From the NCBI RefSeq assembly GCF_001956295.1, contig NZ_MRTD01000026.1, forward strand, positions 1 through 64,000: a DNA stretch of 64,000 bases. Direction: 5' to 3'. This stretch comes from Paenibacillus sp. FSL A5-0031. Lineage in GTDB: Bacteria > Bacillota > Bacilli > Paenibacillales > Paenibacillaceae. The position numbers and the translations under genes are program-made. Within the stretch, counting starts at the first letter, position 1. Each line of letters starts with the position of its first letter. Under the pieces are notes generated by a model. That model was not told where the DNA came from, made no database searches, and saw only the letters and a program-made list of their open reading frames with translations. Shown here one piece after another: positions 9,001 to 17,521 of the stretch.

Positions 9001-9062
9001 TTCGACAATTTGGAAACTAATTTCCGACACTATTCGACATGAAAATCATTTTTTGTGTCGAA
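9001..9062. promoter_or_regulatory. Cluster of Spo0A boxes upstream of the HD hydrolase gene
   Basis: Three perfect 0A boxes lie within 62 bp: TTCGACA at 9001-9007 and 9033-9039, and TGTCGAA at 9056-9062. TCCGACA at 9023-9029 matches 6 of 7. The last two perfect boxes face each other. The cluster ends 26 bp before the HD gene start and lies about 90-150 bp upstream of the abrB promoter, so it may serve one or both genes. Confidence 0.6.
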
Positions 9063-9088
9063 AATATGAACAAAGGAGATGAGAGACG

Positions 9089-10387
9089 ATGAAAAAACAG
9101 CTGACCGAAGAGAAAGTTTTTAAGGATCCTGTTCATCATTATATATATGTACAAGACCAAACGATTTGGGATTTGATCAATACAAAAGAGTTTCAAAGAC
9201 TGCGCCGGATACGACAGCTAGGAACCTCCTATTTGACCTTCCATGGAGCAGAGCACAGCCGGTTTTCACATTCACTTGGCGTATATGAAATTACTCGAAA
9301 AATTATTTCTCAGTTTGAGCGAAACAGCTATCCTGACTGGCCAGTAGAAGAAAAGCTAGTCTCGCTTTGTGCTGCTTTATTGCATGATGTTGGTCATGGT
9401 CCGTTCTCGCACTCCTTGGAAGAAGTATTCGACACGGATCACGAAGAGTGGACATGTAACATCATTTTGGGAGATACAGAAATCAATCGCGTGCTAAGTG
9501 CTGTATCGGAGCAGTTTCCTGCTCAGGTCGCTGCAGTCATACAAAAAAAATATCCAAAGCCGATTGTTGTTAGTTTGATTTCAAGCCAAATGGATGCTGA
9601 TCGGATGGATTATTTGCTCCGAGACGCGTATTTTACAGGTGTTAACTATGGAACATTTGATTTAGAGCGCATTTTGCGCGTATTGCGTCCTTATAAAGGG
9701 CAAATTGTAGTTAAAGAGAGCGGTATGCACGCAGTCGAACATTATTTGATGTCTCGTTATCAGATGTATTGGCAAATTTACTTCCATCCGGTGACTAGAA
9801 GCTCGGAAATTATTCTACGTCAAATATTTCGTAGAGCACAGGAGCTTTACGTGGGTGGTTACTCCTTTCAGTGGATGCCGAAGCAGCTGAAATGCTTGCT
9901 TCAAAACACGATGACGGTGCACGATTATCTGAAACTGGATGAAGCGCTCGTTCAGACCGCTTTCGCAGAGTGGGCGGAGGAGCATGATTCTATTTTAAGC
10001 GATCTATGTGAACGATTTCTGAACAGACATTTATATAAGTACATTACGCTTGAAAACCCAGATGAAGAGCTGCTAAATGAGATTAGCGAATGTTTCTCTT
10101 CTATAGGAATGAATCCGGATTATCATATGGAAATCGATTTTCCATTTGACCTGCCATATGACGTATATCGACCAGATAAAAAAGAAGGAGAAAAGAAAGA
10201 AAAAGCGCCGATTTTGTTGTTAGATGGTTTGGAAGATATAAGCGAAATATCCTCTAAATCCGACATTGTTCGTTCTATTACTGGCCTGCATCAAGGACAA
10301 TATCATCTTTATTATCCAGAAGAGCCGCTCAAACAAAATATTCATCGATTGCCGGATTCACTTCGTAAGCTTTTCAAACTCGAATGA
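9089..10387 (+). CDS. HD-domain phosphohydrolase (dGTPase-like, YwfO type)
   Basis: 432 residues with the complete HD metal site: histidine in GAEHSRFSHSLGVYE (about residues 54-68), the HD pair in LLHDVGHGPFSH (about 98-109) and the distal Asp in SQMDADRMDYLLRDAY (about 168-183). The overall pattern is that of the SAMHD1/dGTPase-like group that includes YwfO, enzymes acting on deoxynucleoside triphosphates. A charged Lys/Glu stretch (about 366-376) breaks the C-terminal domain. The site AAGGAGATGAG precedes the ATG. It occupies the place where metS lies in B. subtilis and abuts tatD (stop and next Shine-Dalgarno overlap). Its promoter region is full of Spo0A boxes. The substrate is not determined. 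Confidence 0.85.
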   Translation: MKKQLTEEKVFKDPVHHYIYVQDQTIWDLINTKEFQRLRRIRQLGTSYLTFHGAEHSRFSHSLGVYEITRKIISQFERNSYPDWPVEEKLVSLCAALLHDVGHGPFSHSLEEVFDTDHEEWTCNIILGDTEINRVLSAVSEQFPAQVAAVIQKKYPKPIVVSLISSQMDADRMDYLLRDAYFTGVNYGTFDLERILRVLRPYKGQIVVKESGMHAVEHYLMSRYQMYWQIYFHPVTRSSEIILRQIFRRAQELYVGGYSFQWMPKQLKCLLQNTMTVHDYLKLDEALVQTAFAEWAEEHDSILSDLCERFLNRHLYKYITLENPDEELLNEISECFSSIGMNPDYHMEIDFPFDLPYDVYRPDKKEGEKKEKAPILLLDGLEDISEISSKSDIVRSITGLHQGQYHLYYPEEPLKQNIHRLPDSLRKLFKLE

Positions 10388-10404
10388 AGGAGCATAACAT
10401 CAAC

Positions 10405-11178
10405 ATGACATTACTTTTTGATACACATACCCATTTAGATTCGGAAAAATTTGATGAGGATCGCGACGAGGTCATCCAGCGTGCGAAGGATGCAGGCGTG
10501 CATATGCTTGTCAATATTGGTTTTAACCGTGAAACGATCCCTACAACGATGGCGCTTGCCGAAAAATATGATTTTATATACGCTGCGGTTGGTTGGCATC
10601 CGGTTGACAGTATAGATATGCTTCCAGAGGATTTGGAATGGATTGAACGTCTATGCGCGCATGAGAAGGTTGTTGCCATTGGTGAGATTGGACTCGATTA
10701 TCACTGGGATACTTCTCCAAAAGAGGTACAACAAAGGGTTTTTCGTGAGCAAATTCGTCTTGCTCGTAAGGTGGGCAAGCCAATTGTCATTCATAATCGG
10801 GATGCTCATGAGGACATTATTCGTATTCTTCAGGAAGAGAATGCAGCAGAGGTTGGCGGTGTCATGCATTGCTTCTCCGGCAGCTGGGAAACGGCTAAAC
10901 AATGTCTTGATATGAACTTCTATATATCATTTGGTGGACCCGTTACTTTCAAAAATGCAAGGGTGCCAAAAGAGGTGCTTAAGCAGGTTCCGATCGACCG
11001 AATTTTGATCGAAACCGATGCTCCATATTTAACTCCTCACCCGTTCAGAGGGAAGCGAAATGAGTCCTCTTACGTCTCTTTAGTTGCAGAGACAGCAGCC
11101 GAATTATTGGGCAAAACGGTAGAAGAAATAGGTGTAATTACGACTGAAAACGGTCGAAGATGTTTTGGTATTGTCTAA
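10405..11178 (+). CDS. tatD: TatD family metal-dependent DNase/hydrolase (YabD)
   Basis: 257-residue TIM-barrel hydrolase. Metal ligands are in FDTHTHLD (about residues 4-11), GEIGLDYHW (about 92-100), HNRDAHED (about 129-136), the His of MHCFSGSWE (about 154-162), and ETDAPYLTPHPFRG (about 204-217). The ATG at 10405 is preferred to the one at 10384, because AAGGAG (10387-10392) lies inside the earlier reading and the family begins a few residues before DTHTHLD. It follows the HD gene without a gap. Confidence 0.92.
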   Translation: MTLLFDTHTHLDSEKFDEDRDEVIQRAKDAGVHMLVNIGFNRETIPTTMALAEKYDFIYAAVGWHPVDSIDMLPEDLEWIERLCAHEKVVAIGEIGLDYHWDTSPKEVQQRVFREQIRLARKVGKPIVIHNRDAHEDIIRILQEENAAEVGGVMHCFSGSWETAKQCLDMNFYISFGGPVTFKNARVPKEVLKQVPIDRILIETDAPYLTPHPFRGKRNESSYVSLVAETAAELLGKTVEEIGVITTENGRRCFGIV

Positions 11179-11229
11179 AAACGAGAGAAATAATGAGAAA
11201 TAGAGACCTTTATCGCGTAAAAACTAATT

Positions 11230-11262
11230 TTTATAGCGATAATCGCTTATTTTTTCCTGCTT
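11230..11262 (+). terminator. Possible tatD terminator
   Basis: A short stem-loop AGCGATAATCGCT lies just before TATTTTTTCC. The stem is only 5 bp, so the call is weak. The rest of 11263-11365 is AT-rich and shows nothing clear except that it must hold the yabE promoter. Confidence 0.35.
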
Positions 11263-11367
11263 TATCCTGCTTTTTCGCTTAAATCGTCTTTTATCGTATC
11301 TTTACAATTGACCTCGTATGAAGGTATGATTCATCTCAGAGCAATAAAATTTTGTATTGGATTTCCA

Positions 11368-11546
11368 GTTTACGCTTAATCTCCATTCGGAGAGCGGGGG
11401 AACCATGTACGGTTTTTCGATACCGTATTTTGAATTCTTCAGGGGTGAATTTCGAAGCCATTGCCATGAGCATTGTGTAACGAATAGGGCGACTCTCTTG
11501 TCCGAATCCGTCAGCTAACCTCGCAAGCGTTATAGAGAGTGATCAA
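11368..11546 (+). ncRNA. Cyclic di-AMP riboswitch (ydaO/yuaA type)
   Basis: The conserved aptamer blocks appear in order: CGGAGAGCGGGGGAACC (11388-11404), AGGGGTGAATT (11441-11451), ATAGGGCGACTCTCTTG (11484-11500), CCGAATCCGTCAGCTAACCT (11502-11521) and the closing GCAAGCGT plus AGAGAGTGA. This is the ydaO class, which binds c-di-AMP and switches expression off when the ligand is high. A terminator-like stem follows at 11591-11634, before yabE, a cell-wall-lytic type gene. The promoter was not located with certainty. Confidence 0.9.
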
Positions 11547-11590
11547 CCTCGTGCATCCATTTTTCTGTATCCCAGTGAATCATTTAACCG

Positions 11591-11634
11591 GGAAGCCACG
11601 AAACAGATCCTCTGTCGGCGGCTTCTTTTTATTT
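11591..11634 (+). terminator. Riboswitch expression-platform terminator
   Basis: GGAAGCC (11591-11597) pairs with GGCTTC (11620-11625) around an inner ACAG/CTGT hairpin and is followed by TTTTTATTTT. It lies 45 bases after the c-di-AMP aptamer and 160 bases before yabE, as expected for an OFF-switch terminator. Confidence 0.72.
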
Positions 11635-11792
11635 TCGAATAATCGGGAATTTGTCGACATAGGGATAAAAGATGGGGGTGGGAGGATCGATAGCAGTACT
11701 GGATTGCGTGCTCGCACGCCAATATACTATAGTCGCGTCAGTTGTATCATGCGTAACACTTGGCGGCGGGGCTATGAAGGAGGACCGATGAA

Positions 11793-12941
11793 GTGGGAAT
11801 ACTCCAGGTTAAGGACACCCATGGGAAACGATCATCCAGCATGTCTTTCGCATTGCGATGGAAGCGTGAAAACTTGCGTTTGATTCTTTTGAGTGCTACT
11901 ATCTCAATCGCTATGACTTTCATGTTTTTGGTGTTGTTGTACGGAACGGCTGTCAAAAGCGTCTCCGTAGTAGTGAACGGACAAGAAACCATTGTGGAAA
12001 CGAAGCAATGGGTCCTGCAACGCCTACTGGATGAACAAGCTATCGCAATTGGACCACATGATGAGGTGTCCATACCGCTTAATGCGGCAATAAAGGACGG
12101 AGATCGTATAGAGGTGACTCATGCGATACCGGTAATTGTGAAGGCTGATGGCAAGACCTCTACTGTATATACGACAGAGAGAACAGTGCAGGCAGCGATC
12201 GAGGAATTACATATTCCAGTTCGTGGTCAAGATAAAGTAATACCTCCGCTTCATACCGTTTTGGACAACGAATTGACTGTAACCGTCGTTCGTGTAGATA
12301 AGAAGGTAGCTGAGACAGAACGTGCAATGCCATTCTCTATTGTGAAGAAGAACGATCCAACGCTGGAAGCGGGCAAGCAGAAGCTTGTTCAACCCGGCAA
12401 GGAAGGTCTGATCGTAGAGAGTATCGAGAAGCAGTACGAGGACGGAATTCTTATATCGAAGAAGATGGTCAGCAAAGTGGTTGAAACCGCTGCGGTTAAT
12501 CAGGTTGTCGCTATCGGAACGAAGAAGGAAGAGCCTAAAGTATCTGTGCTCTCGAACAAGAGCCCGAGCTTTACTTCGCTTACGAAGAGCGGTGTAACGT
12601 TTAAGGCGAGAAAAGTACTTAAAAATGTCACGTTGACTGCTTATTCAGCAGACATCTCTTCAACAGGCAAAGATGAAAGCCATCCGCAATACGGGATTAC
12701 ATCATCAGGTACTCGTGTGCAAGAAGGTCGGACGATAGCTGTTGATCCGAAGGTAATTCCCATCGGTTGGTGGGTTTATATTGAAGGAATCGGCTTCCGC
12801 CGCGCTGAGGATAAAGGAAGTGCGGTTAAAGGCAACAAAATCGACGTATACTTTGATAGTACAAAGATCGCGAACAAATTCGGCAGGAAAAAAGGCATCA
12901 CCGTATATGTGCTGGGGCCGAATAAACCAACTGCAAGCTAA
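11793..12941 (+). CDS. yabE: YabE, G5- and 3D-domain cell-wall protein
   Basis: 382 residues. A basic N-terminus and one signal-anchor segment (about residues 28-52) are followed by two DUF348 repeats (about 57-95 and 115-150), a G5 domain (about 175-255) and a C-terminal 3D domain (about 285-378) with the ligand Asp residues in VDPKVIPIGW, AEDKGSAVKG and KIDVYFDS. 3D domains are found in lytic transglycosylases and Rpf-like proteins that remodel peptidoglycan. The GTG start has AAGGAGG at 11777-11783, nine bases upstream. The c-di-AMP riboswitch upstream ties the gene to wall and osmotic homeostasis. Confidence 0.9.
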   Translation: MGILQVKDTHGKRSSSMSFALRWKRENLRLILLSATISIAMTFMFLVLLYGTAVKSVSVVVNGQETIVETKQWVLQRLLDEQAIAIGPHDEVSIPLNAAIKDGDRIEVTHAIPVIVKADGKTSTVYTTERTVQAAIEELHIPVRGQDKVIPPLHTVLDNELTVTVVRVDKKVAETERAMPFSIVKKNDPTLEAGKQKLVQPGKEGLIVESIEKQYEDGILISKKMVSKVVETAAVNQVVAIGTKKEEPKVSVLSNKSPSFTSLTKSGVTFKARKVLKNVTLTAYSADISSTGKDESHPQYGITSSGTRVQEGRTIAVDPKVIPIGWWVYIEGIGFRRAEDKGSAVKGNKIDVYFDSTKIANKFGRKKGITVYVLGPNKPTAS

Positions 12942-12994
12942 TTGAGCGGTTACCATCATCTTATCGCAATAATCAATTAAATATGCCATCATAA

Positions 12995-13018
12995 GGAGAG
13001 GCACTGCCTCTTCTTTTT
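12995..13018 (+). terminator. yabE terminator
   Basis: GGAGAGGC (12995-13002), loop ACT and GCCTCTTC (13006-13013) form a stem with one G-T pair, followed by TTTTT. Confidence 0.75.
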
Positions 13019-13065
13019 GCATGTCTAAGGGTCTAATACAGTTTATGTAGAAGGGGATGATCTTG

Positions 13066-13614
13066 GTGATCAAAGAGATCATTGTCGTTGAAGGCAAAGA
13101 TGATACCGTTGCAATAAAAAGGGCGGTAGATGCAGATACCATAGAGACGAATGGTTCCGCTATCGGTGAGGATGTATTGAAGAGGATTGCGCTGGCCAAT
13201 GAGCGTCGCGGCGTTATTATATTCACTGACCCTGATCATGCAGGAGAACGCATTCGCAAAATTGTTGCGCGTCATGCGCCAGGATGCAAGCATGCTTTTT
13301 TGCCGCAGGAGAAGGCTTTGTATAAAGGGGACATCGGCATCGAAAATGCGAGCCCCGAAGCCATTCGAGCGGCGCTATCAGAGCTTCGTACAGAGTCGGC
13401 AGATGAAGCGGGAGAAATTAGCTGGGAAGACTTAATGGATGCAGGTCTGATTGTACATCCTGATGCGTCTAATCGTCGCTTGGTTATAGGAAAGCTGCTC
13501 GGAATTGGTTATGCGAATGGCAAGCAGTTCTATAAGCGCTGTACAAGCTTTCGAATTTCCAAAGCAGAGTTTACGGAAGCTTTCCGTCAAATGGAAAAGG
13601 AACTGGAGGGATAG
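13066..13614 (+). CDS. rnmV: Ribonuclease M5
   Basis: A 182-residue Toprim-domain nuclease that trims the 5S rRNA precursor. The Toprim signature is EIIVVEGKDD (about residues 3-12) with the DPDHAGE motif (about 59-65); a C-terminal RNase M5 domain follows. I prefer the GTG at 13066: AAGGGG (13051-13056) would touch the ATG at 13057 but sits well for the GTG. It is followed four bases later by rsmA, as in Bacillus. Confidence 0.93.
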   Translation: MIKEIIVVEGKDDTVAIKRAVDADTIETNGSAIGEDVLKRIALANERRGVIIFTDPDHAGERIRKIVARHAPGCKHAFLPQEKALYKGDIGIENASPEAIRAALSELRTESADEAGEISWEDLMDAGLIVHPDASNRRLVIGKLLGIGYANGKQFYKRCTSFRISKAEFTEAFRQMEKELEG

Positions 13615-13618
13615 CTGA

Positions 13619-14536
<918 letters not shown>

Positions 14537-14552
14537 AGCTAGGCCGTTTCAT

Positions 14553-14592
14553 CATAAAATACTCACCATTCGCACGTTCTGCCCATAGGATA
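14553..14592 (+). promoter_or_regulatory. Candidate sigma-K promoter region of yabG
   Basis: Two CATANNNTA -10 type motifs lie here, CATAAAATA (14553-14561) and CATAGGATA (14584-14592). The second has a CACC at 14564-14567, a fitting -35 for sigma-K, but would place the transcript start on the Shine-Dalgarno. YabG is made under sigma-K in B. subtilis. Weak evidence. Confidence 0.3.
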
Positions 14593-14612
14593 GACGAAGA
14601 GGTGATTTACCC

Positions 14613-15497
14613 ATGAAGCAAGGGGACCTGGTCGTCCGCAAATCGTATGGCGGTGACGTGCTGTTCAAGGTTGAGGCTATTCGTACACATACTGCCGTTC
14701 TGAAAGGCACGGATTACCGATTGCTTGCGGATGCTCCGATTCCTGATTTGTCGGTCATACGCGATCCAGAAACGACAAGTGCGGTGCAAGAAGTTCGAAT
14801 TAAAGTGAATGATTCATTAAGACGTATGCATTCTGAACGGGAACGTCAAGCGGTTGAGAATGAGGAGCATATTCGGCATGCGCTGCAGCAGACTCAACCA
14901 TTCTTTGAAGTGCCAGGAAAGGTACTTCACCTTGATGGTGATAGTAATTATTTGAAGAAGAGCATGCAGCTGTACAATACGATGCAAGTTCCTTCCCACG
15001 GTCTCCATGTGCATGAGTCTCAGATGGCTGATGTGCTTTACCGTCTGCTGCCCCAAATTCAACCGGATATTGTCGTAATAACAGGTCATGATGGCGTACT
15101 GAAAAGCCGTTTGCCCATGGATCTGTACAGTTTAAGCAGCTATAAAAACTCACAACATTTCGTTAATGCCGTACGTGTCGCTAGAGAATATGAGAGAAGC
15201 CGTGACGGGTTGATCGTTATTGCAGGTGCTTGCCAATCCCATTTTGAAGCTTTGCTGCAAGTGGGCTCGAACTTCGCAAGCTCGCCAGGACGAATATTGA
15301 TTCATGCGCTCGATCCTGTTTATATAGCGATTAAAGCAAGCTATACATCCATAAAAGACACGATTAACTTAGCAGATGTCATTCATGGTACGATAAGCGG
15401 AATTGACGGCGTGGGCGGTATTGAGACAATGGGCAGCTTCCGTGTAGGTCTGCCAAAGCCAAAAATTACGTCACCGAACTCTGTATTAAAGCAGTAA
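14613..15497 (+). CDS. yabG: YabG sporulation-specific protease
   Basis: 294 residues of the YabG (peptidase U57) family, the protease that processes spore coat proteins such as SpoIVA, CotT and YeeK in the mother cell late in sporulation. The N-terminal barrel-like segment MKQGDLVVRKSYGGDVLFKV is typical, as are HLDGDSNYL (about residues 108-116), VITGHDGVL (about 154-162) and GACQSHFEALLQVGSNFASS (about 204-223), which carries a conserved Cys-Ser-His group. GAAGAGGTG precedes the ATG. Confidence 0.92.
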   Translation: MKQGDLVVRKSYGGDVLFKVEAIRTHTAVLKGTDYRLLADAPIPDLSVIRDPETTSAVQEVRIKVNDSLRRMHSERERQAVENEEHIRHALQQTQPFFEVPGKVLHLDGDSNYLKKSMQLYNTMQVPSHGLHVHESQMADVLYRLLPQIQPDIVVITGHDGVLKSRLPMDLYSLSSYKNSQHFVNAVRVAREYERSRDGLIVIAGACQSHFEALLQVGSNFASSPGRILIHALDPVYIAIKASYTSIKDTINLADVIHGTISGIDGVGGIETMGSFRVGLPKPKITSPNSVLKQ

Positions 15498-15529
15498 CAG
15501 ATAGCGATATGCTCTGAAGGGATGAATAG

Positions 15530-15556
15530 AGACTATTTTCAGGCTGAAAATAGTCT
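15530..15556. other. Perfect stem-loop without T-run after yabG
   Basis: AGACTATTTTCA and TGAAAATAGTCT form a perfect 12-bp stem with a 3-base loop. No T-run follows on the forward strand, so it is not a standard terminator; it may end yabG transcripts or stabilise their 3' end. Confidence 0.5.
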
Positions 15557-15681
15557 AATCAAACATGTCCTTTTCGCCACAATTTTGTATCAAATGTTAC
15601 GTTTAAATTGAATCAACTTCTTAATATGTATATTTTTTGCTTCGTTATGTATGGTTTTTTAAAAAATGGGTGAAATCACCG

Positions 15682-15711
15682 TTGACAAGTAAATATACCG
15701 ACTGATATAAT
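15682..15711 (+). promoter_or_regulatory. Upstream sigma-A promoter of veg
   Basis: TTGACA (15682-15687), an 18-bp spacer and TATAAT (15706-15711): consensus hexamers. Confidence 0.7.
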
Positions 15712-15723
15712 ATTTTGCTTTGT

Positions 15724-15752
15724 TTGACAACCCTCCTCCTTTTGGTTATAAT
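15724..15752 (+). promoter_or_regulatory. Downstream sigma-A promoter of veg
   Basis: TTGACA (15724-15729), a 17-bp spacer and TATAAT (15747-15752): full consensus and optimal spacing. Together with the promoter 42 bp upstream it gives veg a strong tandem vegetative start, as known for veg in B. subtilis. Confidence 0.82.
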
Positions 15753-15779
15753 GGACAAGGAAAGAGGTGGTAGTGGACA

Positions 15780-16055
15780 ATGGCAAAAAATGCGCTATTG
15801 GATATTAAACGCAGCTTGGAAGCTCATGTTGGCTCCAAAATCCGTCTTCGAGCGAACGGTGGACGACGAAAGACCATCGAACGAACCGGTACGTTGGAAG
15901 AAACCTACCCTTCTGTTTTCATTGTAAAGCTGGATGAAGAGCAGCATGCCTTTAAGCGTGTCTCTTACAGCTATGCGGACATACTGACTGAGTCGGTGGA
16001 AGTGACCGTATGCAATGATGAAGGTCAAGTCCGTATCGCCCATTTGCAACAATAG
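15780..16055 (+). CDS. veg: Veg protein
   Basis: A 91-residue small beta-rich protein of the Veg family; in B. subtilis it stimulates biofilm gene expression by acting on SinR. Recognised by the opening [15 protein letters not shown], the basic [14 protein letters not shown] and [18 protein letters not shown] precedes the ATG. Tandem consensus promoters upstream and a strong terminator downstream make it a highly expressed single gene between yabG and sspF. Confidence 0.95.
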   Translation: MAKNALLDIKRSLEAHVGSKIRLRANGGRRKTIERTGTLEETYPSVFIVKLDEEQHAFKRVSYSYADILTESVEVTVCNDEGQVRIAHLQQ

Positions 16056-16082
16056 AATATATATCGCCTAGTGAGGCATGTT

Positions 16083-16112
16083 AGCGCAGAATAGCATCTG
16101 CGCTTTTTTTTT
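16083..16112 (+). terminator. veg terminator
   Basis: AGCGCAGA (16083-16090) pairs with TCTGCGCT (16097-16104), loop ATAGCA, followed by eight or more T residues. Confidence 0.92.
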
Positions 16113-16163
16113 GCGTTCATTCACATTTGCCTTTGCGAAAAGAAGGCGGCCCTTTCCATCTCC

Positions 16164-16193
16164 GTATGGTCGCTAGTCATTTGAAGCATACTA
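16164..16193 (+). promoter_or_regulatory. Sigma-G promoter of sspF
   Basis: GTATG (16164-16168), an 18-bp spacer and CATACTA (16187-16193) match GHATR-N18-CATWMTA at every defined position. Transcription would begin near 16200, giving a 60-base leader. Confidence 0.72.
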
Positions 16194-16260
16194 CCTGTGC
16201 AATAGTGACAGCCGTATATTTTGATTAGAATGATGTAAATTCGAATATGGAGGTAATGAA

Positions 16261-16446
16261 ATGGGTCGCAGAAGACGCGGAGTAATGTCTGAGGAATTGA
16301 AATATGAGCTTGCTAAAGATCTTGGTTTTTATGATACAGTGCAGCAAGAGGGCTGGGGAAGCATACGCGCGAAGGACGCCGGAAATATGGTGAAACGCGC
16401 AATACAAATCGCTGAGCAGGCTGCTGCCAAAACAAATCAACCCTAA
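16261..16446 (+). CDS. sspF: SspF-like alpha/beta-type small acid-soluble spore protein
   Basis: A 61-residue SASP. It shows the family features: [19 protein letters not shown] (about residues 9-27, including the GPR-cleavage-like E/L-A region) and the second helix [13 protein letters not shown] (about 41-53). Such proteins coat DNA in the forespore and protect it. AUG is preceded by ATGGAGGTAATG. A perfect sigma-G promoter is upstream. Its place between veg and ispE is that of sspF in B. subtilis. Confidence 0.88.
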   Translation: MGRRRRGVMSEELKYELAKDLGFYDTVQQEGWGSIRAKDAGNMVKRAIQIAEQAAAKTNQP

Positions 16447-16470
16447 GTGATGGCTCCTATTTATTCGTGA

Positions 16471-16526
16471 AAAAGCTAAGCGGATGACTGTCGAAAAACA
16501 TTCGATTGTCATCTCTTAGCTTTTAT
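16471..16526 (+). terminator. sspF terminator
   Basis: AAAGCTAAG-CGGATGAC (16472-16488) pairs with GTCATCTCTTAGCTTTT (16508-16524) around a roughly 19-base loop and ends in TTTTATTG. Confidence 0.72.
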
Positions 16527-16583
16527 TGCGTTGGTTTGATATAATGATGCTTAAGCTTACGAACGAACGGGTGAACTTATCAG

Positions 16584-17438
16584 ATGAAAATTTATGAAAA
16601 AGCTCCTGCCAAAATTAATTTATTGCTCGATGTACTCCGCAAGCGTGATGACGGCTACCATGAAGTCGAAATGATTATGACGATGGTTGACCTTGCAGAC
16701 CGCCTTGAAATGGAAGAGCTACCTAGAGATACGATCATTATTTCAAGCCAAGTTGGATACATACCGTTAGATGAGAAAAACTTAGCGTTTCAGGCAGCTA
16801 GGCTTATTAAAGACCGTTATGATGTTAAGCAAGGCGTATATATTCATTTGGACAAAAAAATACCAGTCGCTGCGGGACTCGCTGGCGGAAGCAGTGATGC
16901 TGCTGCTGCCCTGCGAGGGCTAAACCGTTTGTGGAAACTGGAGATCCCTGAGGACGAGCTGTGCAAGCTAGGCGCAGAGCTTGGCTCTGACGTTCCGTTC
17001 TGTGTAACGGGCGGCACTGCCATCGCAAGGGGACGTGGCGAGAAGCTTGAACATATCGCCAACCCTCCGCAATGCTGGGTTGTACTTGCCAAGCCGCCAA
17101 TCAATGTGTCGACGGCTGACGTATATGGCAGATTCCGCGCAAATGAGCTTAAAGAGCATCCATCCATTTCAAATATGGTTGGTGCACTTGAGCGCGGCTC
17201 TTTTGCCGATATATGTGAAGGACTTGGCAACGTACTCGAAAAAGTTACGCTGGATGTGCATCCTGAGGTTATGCAGCTGAAGGAAAGTATGATTCGGCTT
17301 GGTGCCGACGGTGTGCTTATGTCTGGCAGCGGACCTACTGTATTCGGCCTTGTGTCGAAGGAAGCCAAGCTTCCTCGTATTTATAATGGGCTCCGCGGTT
17401 TCTGCAAAGAAGTATATGTGGTAAGAATGCTCACATAA
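16584..17438 (+). CDS. ispE: 4-diphosphocytidyl-2-C-methyl-D-erythritol kinase
   Basis: A 284-residue GHMP kinase of the MEP isoprenoid pathway, needed for undecaprenyl phosphate and thus cell wall synthesis. Seen are the substrate-binding [20 protein letters not shown] (about residues 7-26), the ATP loop [20 protein letters not shown] (about 94-113), the catalytic Asp in GSDVPFC (about 135-141) and the C-terminal [10 protein letters not shown] (about 253-262). A TATAAT (16540-16545) stands 40 bp before the ATG, without a clear -35. Confidence 0.97.
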   Translation: MKIYEKAPAKINLLLDVLRKRDDGYHEVEMIMTMVDLADRLEMEELPRDTIIISSQVGYIPLDEKNLAFQAARLIKDRYDVKQGVYIHLDKKIPVAAGLAGGSSDAAAALRGLNRLWKLEIPEDELCKLGAELGSDVPFCVTGGTAIARGRGEKLEHIANPPQCWVVLAKPPINVSTADVYGRFRANELKEHPSISNMVGALERGSFADICEGLGNVLEKVTLDVHPEVMQLKESMIRLGADGVLMSGSGPTVFGLVSKEAKLPRIYNGLRGFCKEVYVVRMLT

Positions 17439-17458
17439 GGCTGACGTTCTCCTTGATT

Positions 17459-17503
17459 AAATCCGTATAAAAATGTTATATTTACATTATAATATTCGGA
17501 TTT
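17459..17503 (+). promoter_or_regulatory. Inverted pair of PurBoxes at the purR promoter
   Basis: AAATCCGTATA (17459-17469) and TATTCGGATTT (17493-17503) are inverted copies resembling the PurR operator (AWWWCCGAAC). The downstream copy fits well; the upstream one has one core mismatch. TATAAT at 17488-17493 lies between and touching them, so autorepression of purR is expected. Confidence 0.55.
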
Positions 17504-17521
17504 AGGTGGGGGGAGATGTGT

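Noticed and set aside
11539-11883. 114-codon forward frame before yabE
   Set aside because: It runs through the riboswitch terminator and into yabE in another frame; the product has no coding character.
16844-17368. 174-codon reverse frame opposite ispE
   Set aside because: Shadow of a highly conserved kinase gene; Ser/Pro-rich composition typical of antisense frames.
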